Program-made: the position numbers and the translations under genes
The notes under the pieces: model-generated
Told to the model about the DNA's origin: nothing
Database searches by the model: none
The model's input: only the letters and a program-made list of their open reading frames with translations
Shown: positions 57,056 through 64,000 of the stretch, one piece after another
Numbering within the stretch: the stretch's first letter is position 1
Layout: each line of letters begins with the position of its first letter
Assembly (NCBI RefSeq): GCF_009741275.1
Contig: NZ_WOWS01000001.1
Span: 434,001 to 498,000 of the forward strand
Origin: Winogradskyella endarachnes
GTDB taxonomy: Bacteria > Bacteroidota > Bacteroidia > Flavobacteriales > Flavobacteriaceae
Reading direction: 5' to 3'
DNA length: 64,000 nucleotides

Positions 57056-57781
57056 CTATATTTTAAGCATTGGCACTTCTATAAATAATAATTCGCAATT
57101 AGTTTTTGAAATGATTTTAAAAGCATCTAACTCAGAAAGTCCAATAGCATCTCTGGTTTCTAAAATTTCTCCTTCAACTTCACATTTACCTGAAATAGAC
57201 ATAACATAAACACCATGTTTTTCAGTTTTTAAAACATAATTAAATGATTCACCTTCCACTAAATCAATTCGAGATAATTTAACATCTTGATGAATTTTTA
57301 AACTTTCCGAATCAGTATCTTCATAAGATGTTACTAAAGTTTGAAGTCTTCCTTTTCTATCTCCTTCATTAAATACTTTTTGTTGATAACTTGGTGTTAC
57401 ATTCCGTTTATTAGGTATGATCCAAATTTGAAACAATTTTAAATGCTCATTTAAAGATCCATTAATTTCGGAATGCTGAATACCTGTGCCTGCAGACATT
57501 ACTTGCACTTCACTAGGTACAACCGTTTGCCTGTTGTGATTCATATTATCGCTATGCTTTAAAATACCTTGTAATGGAATGGTTATAATTTCCATATTGT
57601 CATGCGGATGAGTACCAAATCCCATGTTGGGCGCAATAACGTCGTCATTTAACACTCTTAAAGCACCAAAATGTAATCTGTGAGGATTATACCAATTGGC
57701 AAAGCTAAATGAGTGATTAGCCTGCAACCAACCATGATCGGCAAATCCTCTACTTTGCGCTTTATGAATTAACTTTTTCAT
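57056..57781 (-). CDS. Pirin family protein
   Basis: 241-residue bicupin. Metal ligands of the N-terminal cupin are visible: His58 and His60 (FGTHPHDN), His103 and Glu105 (IQHSEI). RGFADHGWLQANHSFSFANW is the pirin start. Bacterial pirins often have quercetinase-like or regulatory roles in oxidative stress. Its start overlaps the MarR stop by 4 nt. Confidence 0.92.
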   Translation of the reverse strand: MKKLIHKAQSRGFADHGWLQANHSFSFANWYNPHRLHFGALRVLNDDVIAPNMGFGTHPHDNMEIITIPLQGILKHSDNMNHNRQTVVPSEVQVMSAGTGIQHSEINGSLNEHLKLFQIWIIPNKRNVTPSYQQKVFNEGDRKGRLQTLVTSYEDTDSESLKIHQDVKLSRIDLVEGESFNYVLKTEKHGVYVMSISGKCEVEGEILETRDAIGLSELDAFKIISKTNCELLFIEVPMLKI

Positions 57782-58215
57782 CTAATTTTATCTAATAAAT
57801 TGCTTAATTGAGTTGCTTCCTCCTCCGTTATATTCTTTAGTATATCTGTTTTGTGAGACTTAGAAATTTCGTTTAATAGATTTATTCCTTCTTCAGTAAT
57901 TTTAATGTGCACAACACGTCTATCTGTTGGGCAAGCAATACGCTCAATTAATCTTTTTGCACTAAGTTTATCCATTAAACGCGTTGCATTTGGAGATCGT
58001 TCTACCATGCGCTCTTTAATAGTTTGAACTTTTAATGGTTTTTCTGCTCCCTTCAATATTCTTAAAATATTATACTGTTGTGATGAAATTTTAAAAGGCT
58101 TAAAAAAGGAGGTTTGGTAACTTTTAATCCAATTAGCTGTATACATTATATTCAATAATGCCTTAACTTTTTGATTTGGAAAAGTGGAGTTTATATCTTT
58201 TGAAAAATCGCCCAT
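57778..58215 (-). CDS. MarR family transcriptional regulator
   Basis: 145 residues with a winged helix: SSQQYNILRILKGAEKPLKV and the recognition region VERSPNATRLMDKLSAKRLI, then the wing RIACPTDRRVVHIKITEEG. It lies in a four-gene operon (DoxX, flavin reductase, MarR, pirin) and probably represses it through the 18-bp palindrome at 59192-59209. The natural inducer may be a quinone or phenolic compound. Confidence 0.92.
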   Translation of the reverse strand: MGDFSKDINSTFPNQKVKALLNIMYTANWIKSYQTSFFKPFKISSQQYNILRILKGAEKPLKVQTIKERMVERSPNATRLMDKLSAKRLIERIACPTDRRVVHIKITEEGINLLNEISKSHKTDILKNITEEEATQLSNLLDKIR

Positions 58216-58257
58216 TAGCTTAGATTATTTTAGTGAATAATGATATAAAGCTGATTA

Positions 58258-58788
58258 TTAAAGTGCTTCTTCAAATTGTCTTACTTGCACCAATAACTCT
58301 TCATTTAAAGTATCGTTATTTATTTTGCCTTCTGAAAAATTCTCATAAAATGACGGTAATGAAAACTCACCGACAATTTGAGCATTATGATATGAAAATC
58401 TTCCCTTTGCAATTTCTAAAACAGTAGCACCACCTCTTGCTCCTGGAGATGTTGCCATTAATAACATGGGTTTATTTTGAAAGGTTTTTTGCTCTACACG
58501 AGACATCCAATCAAATAAGTTTTTAAAAACTGCAGTATATGCCCCATTATGCTCTGCAAGAGACAAAATAATACCATCAGATTTTTTAATCATCTCTACA
58601 AAACGTTCTGCAACATTGGGCAACCCATTATCTTGCTCAAAATCAACACTATATAATGGCAGTTGATAATCATTTAAATCTAAGATTTCTACGTTTACAT
58701 TACTCACTAAATTTGCTGTATAACTTGCAAGCTGTTTATTAATTGACCGTTTACTGTTGCTTCCGGCAAATGCTATAATCGTTTTCAT
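58258..58788 (-). CDS. NADPH-dependent FMN reductase
   Basis: 176 residues with flavodoxin-like fold: AFAGSNSKRSINKQLA binds the FMN phosphate, and GIILSLAEHNGAYTAVFKNL with LLMATSPGARGG completes the flavin site. Members reduce quinones or azo compounds. Only 1 nt separates it from the DoxX gene. Confidence 0.88.
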   Translation of the reverse strand: MKTIIAFAGSNSKRSINKQLASYTANLVSNVNVEILDLNDYQLPLYSVDFEQDNGLPNVAERFVEMIKKSDGIILSLAEHNGAYTAVFKNLFDWMSRVEQKTFQNKPMLLMATSPGARGGATVLEIAKGRFSYHNAQIVGEFSLPSFYENFSEGKINNDTLNEELLVQVRQFEEAL

Positions 58789-58789
58789 A

Positions 58790-59146
58790 CTAATTTTGAG
58801 TTTTTTTGTTAAAAATATAAGAAATTGCTAAAAGAATAATTGCAACTAATGGTGAAAAGTGCCCTCCATCACTAATCATAAAATGAGCGAAAAATGCCAA
58901 AACAAAAGCAAAAAAGAAACCAGCATAAGCCCATTCTTTAATCACTTTAAATTTAGGGTTCCAAATAGCAAATAGCCCTAATAATTTGGCGACAGCATAA
59001 GGGTAAATAATGTAAGAAGGATATCCAAAACCTTCAAACATATCTGAAACCATATCGTTTTTAAAAAAATACATACTCACAGAAAATAACATTAATAAAG
59101 TTAATAGACCTGTAGATGCATAAAAAATAATCTTATCTCTTTTCAT
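58790..59146 (-). CDS. DoxX family membrane protein
   Basis: 118 residues with four transmembrane helices, DoxX-like (FGYPSYIIYPYAVAKLLGL; WAYAGFFFAFVLAFFAHF). Members associate with oxidative or thiol stress systems. It is the first gene of the operon, 45 nt behind the palindrome and -7 box. Confidence 0.85.
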   Translation of the reverse strand: MKRDKIIFYASTGLLTLLMLFSVSMYFFKNDMVSDMFEGFGYPSYIIYPYAVAKLLGLFAIWNPKFKVIKEWAYAGFFFAFVLAFFAHFMISDGGHFSPLVAIILLAISYIFNKKTQN

Positions 59147-59169
59147 AACACTTAAATTTAGTTAGGGTA

Positions 59170-59209
59170 CAAATATACACAAAATTAATTTTATATTCCT
59201 AGGAATATA
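59170..59209 (-). promoter_or_regulatory. Promoter and 18-bp perfect palindrome, candidate MarR operator
   Basis: On the minus strand a -7 element TATATTTG (59170-59177) lies 23 nt upstream of the DoxX start codon. Just upstream, 59192-59209 is TATATTCCT followed by AGGAATATA, a perfect 18-bp palindrome at the -33 position. A MarR dimer bound there would exclude RNA polymerase; the operon encodes a MarR protein. Confidence 0.7.
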
Positions 59210-59294
59210 TTTCCATGTAATATTTTTTTAACAAAATATTCACTTTCTTAACATATTATCATTTTGTAAATTCGTACAAAACAGAACTAAATAA

Positions 59295-60923
59295 ATGGAT
59301 ATAAAATTCAACCAAAACGAAGACTACAATAAGCTATTAGTTTCCGATTTAAAAAAACGAATTGCTAAAGTAAAATTAGGTGGTGGCGAAAAAAGTATTG
59401 CCAAACATCATGCAAAAGGTAAAATGACTGCTCGTGAACGGGTAGACTATTTATTAGATTCAACATCTAAGTCCATTGAAATTGGTGCATTTGCAGGCGA
59501 AGGCATGTATGAGCAATATGGTGGTTGTCCTTCTGGAGGTGTTGTTGTAAAAATGGGTTACATTAATGGTACACAGTGCATTGTAGTTGCAAATGATGCA
59601 ACTGTAAAAGCAGGTGCTTGGTTTCCTATTACAGGTAAAAAGAATTTACGTGCTCAAGAAATTGCCATAGAAAATCGTTTACCAATAATATATTTAGTGG
59701 ATAGTGCTGGAGTGTTTTTACCAATGCAAGATGAAATTTTCCCAGACAAAGAACATTTTGGTCGCATATTTAGGAACAATGCTATAATGAGCAGCATGGG
59801 AATTACTCAAATTTCTGCCGTTATGGGAAGCTGTGTTGCAGGTGGAGCCTATTTACCTATTATGAGTGATGAAGCCATAATTGTAGATAAAACAGCAAGT
59901 ATTTTTTTAGCAGGAAGTTATTTAGTAAAAGCTGCAATTGGTGAATCTATAGATAACGAAACTTTAGGCGGTGCAACTACACATTGCGAAATCTCTGGTG
60001 TTACTGATTATAAAGCTAAAGATGATAAAGATGCTTTAGATAAAATAAAATCTATAGTTGATAAAATTGGTGATTTTGATAAAGCTGGATACAACAGAGC
60101 TGAATCTAAAAAACCAAAAGAGAATCCAGATGATATTTACGGTATCCTCCCTAAAAGTAGAGCAGACCAATATGATATGAAAGACATCATAAAAAGATTG
60201 GTTGACGATTCTGAATTTGAAGAGTATAAAGCAGATTACGGTAAAACAATAATTACAGCATATGCCAGAATTGAAGGTTGGGCTGTTGGTATTGTTGCTA
60301 ATCAACGAAAATTGGTAAAAACTAAAAAGGGTGAAATGCAATTTGGAGGTGTGATTTACAATGATTCTGCTGATAAAGCAACTCGCTTTATTGCTAATTG
60401 CAATCAGAAAAAGATTCCGTTAGTATTTTTGCAGGATGTTACAGGCTTTATGGTTGGTAGCAAATCTGAACATTCCGGAATAATTAAAGATGGTGCAAAA
60501 ATGGTTAATGCCGTAAGTAACTCTGTAGTACCAAAATTTACTATTGTTATAGGTAATAGTTATGGTGCAGGAAACTATGCCATGTGCGGAAAAGCCTATG
60601 ACCCAAGACTAATTGCTGCCTGGCCAAGTGCTGAACTAGCTGTAATGAGCGGAAATTCTGCAGCTAAAGTATTATTACAAATTGAAACGGCTTCTCTAAA
60701 AAAGAGAGGTGAAACAATTACTAAAGAAAAAGAGGAAGCATTATTTAATAAAATAAAACAGAGATATGACGATCAAGTCTCACCATATTATGCAGCTTCT
60801 CGTATTTGGACAGATGCTATTATTGACCCATTAGATACTAGAACTTGGATTTCTATGGGAATTGAAGCTGCTAACCACGCTCCTATTGAAAAACCTTTTA
60901 ATATGGGAGTTTTACAAGTTTAA
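59295..60923 (+). CDS. Acyl-CoA carboxylase, carboxyltransferase beta subunit
   Basis: 542 residues with two crotonase-like halves. First half: GKMTARERVDYLLD, EGMYEQYGGCPSGG, YLVDSAGVFLPMQ, GITQISAVMGSCVAGGAYLP. Second half: QKKIPLVFLQDVTGFMVGS, IVIGNSYGAGNYAMCGKAYD, AAWPSAELAVMSGNSAA. The length and motifs fit methylcrotonyl- or propionyl-CoA carboxylase beta subunits. The biotin-carrying alpha subunit is not adjacent, so the acyl substrate is uncertain. A terminator follows. Confidence 0.88.
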   Translation: MDIKFNQNEDYNKLLVSDLKKRIAKVKLGGGEKSIAKHHAKGKMTARERVDYLLDSTSKSIEIGAFAGEGMYEQYGGCPSGGVVVKMGYINGTQCIVVANDATVKAGAWFPITGKKNLRAQEIAIENRLPIIYLVDSAGVFLPMQDEIFPDKEHFGRIFRNNAIMSSMGITQISAVMGSCVAGGAYLPIMSDEAIIVDKTASIFLAGSYLVKAAIGESIDNETLGGATTHCEISGVTDYKAKDDKDALDKIKSIVDKIGDFDKAGYNRAESKKPKENPDDIYGILPKSRADQYDMKDIIKRLVDDSEFEEYKADYGKTIITAYARIEGWAVGIVANQRKLVKTKKGEMQFGGVIYNDSADKATRFIANCNQKKIPLVFLQDVTGFMVGSKSEHSGIIKDGAKMVNAVSNSVVPKFTIVIGNSYGAGNYAMCGKAYDPRLIAAWPSAELAVMSGNSAAKVLLQIETASLKKRGETITKEKEEALFNKIKQRYDDQVSPYYAASRIWTDAIIDPLDTRTWISMGIEAANHAPIEKPFNMGVLQV

Positions 60924-60950
60924 TAATATATTTTGTAGAAGCGAATAACA

Positions 60951-60990
60951 AAAAAAAAGAGCATAAATTTAAAATTTATGCTCTTTTTTA
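60951..60990. terminator. Bidirectional terminator
   Basis: GAGCATAAATTT and AAATTTATGCTC, joined by a 1-nt centre and flanked by A and T tracts, between convergent genes. Confidence 0.88.
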
Positions 60991-61004
60991 TATTATTGAG
61001 AAAA

Positions 61005-61190
61005 CTATTCTAAGGTTAGACCTTCTCGTGCAGCTTTCTTTTCTTCTTTTATTTCTTTAAAACGCTCAATAGCTGAACCAAATACCCAATAAGGTATAAC
61101 AAAAGTTAAAAGGAAAATCATTAACCAAAATCCTATAGTTAAAATGGTTAAAAATGCTAAAAATCCTAAGTATTGATCAAATTCGAACAT
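61005..61190 (-). CDS. Small membrane protein, 61 residues
   Basis: Two hydrophobic segments (about 8-38) and a charged C-terminal tail (RFKEIKEEKKAAREGLTLE). No function can be given. It lies between the carboxylase gene and mgsA on its own. Confidence 0.6.
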   Translation of the reverse strand: MFEFDQYLGFLAFLTILTIGFWLMIFLLTFVIPYWVFGSAIERFKEIKEEKKAAREGLTLE

Positions 61191-61287
61191 AATTTTTGTT
61201 TCGTTTACGTTTTAATAGCACAAAGATATAACCAAAATATAAGTTTTACAATAGGCTTGCCTAGTTTTATTAACAGATTATTAAAAA

Positions 61288-61650
61288 TTATAAGCCTTTT
61301 ATAAGTAATTCTGCTGTCGCAGGATTTGTTGCTAATGGTACATTGTGTACATCGCACAATCGCATAAGCATTAAAATATCAGGCTCATGAGGATGTCGAT
61401 CTAAAGGGTCTCTAAAAAACAACACCATATGGCAATGACCTTCTGCAACCCTTGCTGCAATTTGTGCGTCGCCACCTAAGGGTCCAGATAATAGTGCATT
61501 AACTTCTAAACCCGCCTTACTTACTTTTTCTCCAGTGGTACCAGTGGATATTAAAGTGATATTTTTATGTTCTAAAATTTCTCTATTCTGATTTAAAAAC
61601 TGAACCATTTCAGCTTTTTTACCATCATGCGCAATAATTGCAATTTCCAT
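61288..61650 (-). CDS. mgsA: Methylglyoxal synthase
   Basis: 120 residues. IAIIAHDGKK at the start, LISTGTTGEKV, LLSGPLGGDAQIAARV with the catalytic Asp, and FFRDPLDRHPHEPDILMLMR are all conserved blocks. It turns dihydroxyacetone phosphate into methylglyoxal, a bypass of lower glycolysis under phosphate stress. Only 1 nt from the kinase gene, so co-transcribed with it. Confidence 0.95.
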   Translation of the reverse strand: MEIAIIAHDGKKAEMVQFLNQNREILEHKNITLISTGTTGEKVSKAGLEVNALLSGPLGGDAQIAARVAEGHCHMVLFFRDPLDRHPHEPDILMLMRLCDVHNVPLATNPATAELLIKGL

Positions 61651-61651
61651 A

Positions 61652-62515
61652 TTAAAGATTCTTTACGTGATAATCTACCAATCCTTCTATTGGCCTTCTA
61701 ACAAAATTACCAACTTTAAAGCCATATTCATTAGCAACTTGTTTAATTTCTTCTTGTCCAAAAAATGCAATAGAACCTGCAAAATGTACAGGAATTCCAG
61801 TTTCTAATTCCTCCTTATATTGAAGAATCATATTTTCTGCAAATAGACGAATACCATTAGTTATAAGGTTACTTATATATTCTGAATCTTTATTAATAAA
61901 CATAAACTCTGCATGATCAGCCAGGTATGCGCTAGGATTGGTTTGTTTATATAAATTATATTTAATAAAATCTGCATCTAAATTATGCTTGTGAGCAAAA
62001 GCAACACTAATAGTATCTGGCATTTTTTTAAAGTAGTAGTCTCTTATTAGTTGTTTACCAAAATAATTACCACTGGCATCATCCATTAAAATAAAACCTA
62101 AACTAGCTACTCTTTGGTGTAGTTTATGACCATCATAATAACTACAATTAGACCCAGTACCTAAAATACAAACTACAGCAGCTTCATCGTTAGTATTAAT
62201 ACATGCTCTAACGGCGGCATACGTATCTTCTCTAACCTCAACAATTGCGTTTTTAAAATAGAATTCTAGTATAGATTTAAGAAGTAATGTTGGTTTATCT
62301 GTACCGCAACCTGCACCATAAAAATAAATACGTGTTACTTGATCGGCAATAGCCATTAACTCTTTACTCTTACCTATTATTTTATTCAATTTTTTCTCAG
62401 CAACAATAGCTGGATTTAAACCTTTGGTTCTAATTTTATCAACGGCTTGGTTACCATCTTTATCTATAGCAATCCAATCGCATTTTGTAGAACCGCCATC
62501 TGTAATTAAAATCAT
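61652..62515 (-). CDS. N-acetylglucosamine kinase-like BadF/BadG-type ATPase
   Basis: 287 residues of the ASKHA fold: DGGSTKCDWIAID (phosphate 1), VCILGTGSNCSYYDG (phosphate 2), GFILMDDASGNYFGKQLI, and VHFAGSIAFFG near the adenosine site. Proteins of this type phosphorylate GlcNAc or related sugars. Next to gap, pfkA and mgsA it fits a sugar-metabolism unit. Confidence 0.85.
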   Translation of the reverse strand: MILITDGGSTKCDWIAIDKDGNQAVDKIRTKGLNPAIVAEKKLNKIIGKSKELMAIADQVTRIYFYGAGCGTDKPTLLLKSILEFYFKNAIVEVREDTYAAVRACINTNDEAAVVCILGTGSNCSYYDGHKLHQRVASLGFILMDDASGNYFGKQLIRDYYFKKMPDTISVAFAHKHNLDADFIKYNLYKQTNPSAYLADHAEFMFINKDSEYISNLITNGIRLFAENMILQYKEELETGIPVHFAGSIAFFGQEEIKQVANEYGFKVGNFVRRPIEGLVDYHVKNL

Positions 62516-62535
62516 GATAGTGATATGTATAAATA

Positions 62536-62578
62536 AAAATTCCGTAGTCTATGACAATACATAATCCTACGGAATTTT
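62536..62578 (-). terminator. Terminator after gap
   Basis: AAAATTCCGTAG and CTACGGAATTTT form a 12-bp stem with a 19-nt loop; T-rich on the minus strand. It sits 19 nt after gap and before the kinase gene. Confidence 0.75.
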
Positions 62579-62596
62579 CAGAATTAATAATATGTC

Positions 62597-63607
<1,011 letters not shown>

Positions 63608-63626
63608 TTAATTTTCGTTCTTATTA

Positions 63627-64000
63627 TTAAATTGTCATTATATCTGAAACTCTTAAAAGTTCCATATTAATTTTTGATTTACCTTTTACAGCTTGGTCAA
63701 ATGGTGTTAACTCCATAACATCATTTTTAATACCAACCATATAATTGCTTTTACCGGTAATTAAACTTTCTATTGCTTTTACACCCATTCTACTGGCCAA
63801 TACGCGATCAAAACAAGACGGTGAACCACCTCGTTGCATATGTCCTAAAACGGATACTCTTACGTCGTAATCTTCCATATTTTGATCTACGTAATCCTTA
63901 AGTTCAAAAACACTTTTACCTATTTTATCACCTTCTGCTACTACTACGATACTAGAAGACTTTCCTGATTTCTTACTTCTACGTAATGATTCTACTAATC
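63627..64000 (-). CDS. pfkA: 6-phosphofructokinase, C-terminal part (5' end outside window)
   Basis: The frame is open to the right window edge; about 124 residues are visible. It contains SSSIVVVAEGDKIGKSVF, RVSVLGHMQRGGSPSCFDR (fructose-6-phosphate and effector contact block of PfkA) and RMGVKAIESLITGKSNYMVG, all ATP-dependent phosphofructokinase motifs. It commits fructose-6-phosphate to glycolysis. The apparent start at 63878 is an internal Met, not the real start. Confidence 0.9.
   Translation of the reverse strand, partial: LVESLRRSKKSGKSSSIVVVAEGDKIGKSVFELKDYVDQNMEDYDVRVSVLGHMQRGGSPSCFDRVLASRMGVKAIESLITGKSNYMVGIKNDVMELTPFDQAVKGKSKINMELLRVSDIMTI

Overview
The window is a continuous stretch of a low-GC Bacteroidota chromosome, almost certainly from the family Flavobacteriaceae. 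The evidence is the AT-rich codon use, promoters with a TANNTTTG -7 element (seen upstream of several genes), lipoproteins with short lipoboxes, a TonB-dependent receptor with an N-terminal carboxypeptidase-like domain, a DUF5916 protein, and families such as the CAL67264 membrane protein, DUF6146 and DUF6787. Most genes are housekeeping or conserved accessory genes. I see no rRNA, tRNA, CRISPR array, prophage or transposase.

Layout. 1-831: 3' end of a Wzc-type polysaccharide co-polymerase/tyrosine kinase. 906-6639: proline dehydrogenase, aroB, a DinB-fold protein, an Lrp regulator, an M14 carboxypeptidase divergent from an XRE regulator, and a small lipoprotein. 6644-10842: TerC, a SASA-type esterase lipoprotein, and an MBOAT acyltransferase with its SGNH-like partner, suggesting a polysaccharide O-acyl modification module. 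10853-15858: topoisomerase IV (parE - small membrane protein - parC). 16020-24734: DMT exporter, SRPBCC protein, ychF, an orphan lipoprotein gene bracketed by inverted repeats like an integron cassette, DUF3307/SatD, ferredoxin and acyl-CoA reductase. 24855-27044: serC-serA. 27155-35953: DUF937, DUF6146, DUF6787, a probable metal-uptake locus (His-rich protein, TonB receptor, acidic His-containing lipoprotein), a DUF5916 outer-membrane protein and a LolD-like ATPase. 36200-43749: RDD protein, UlaG-like hydrolase, fumC, and hutI/hutG flanking a coiled-coil membrane protein. 43897-54195: eight minus-strand genes encoding three membrane proteins, an atypical AAA ATPase, a long coiled-coil protein, NudK and two proteins I cannot assign; this is the best candidate for an undescribed system. 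54568-61190: two tiny membrane proteins, EttA, a MarR-pirin-flavodoxin-DoxX stress operon, and an acyl-CoA carboxylase beta subunit. 61288-64000: methylglyoxal synthase, GlcNAc-type kinase, gap and the 3' part of pfkA, a central sugar-metabolism block.

The most notable non-coding signals are: a perfect 10-bp inverted repeat bracketing the orphan gene at 19143-20243, with a ~190-bp hairpin-rich element beyond it; an 18-bp perfect palindrome in front of the MarR operon; repeated TATCGG boxes over the satD promoter; repeated ACATTTGT boxes between the M14 and XRE genes; and three copies of one terminator-like hairpin within 2.7 kb. All function calls come from motifs and remembered families; no database search was run.
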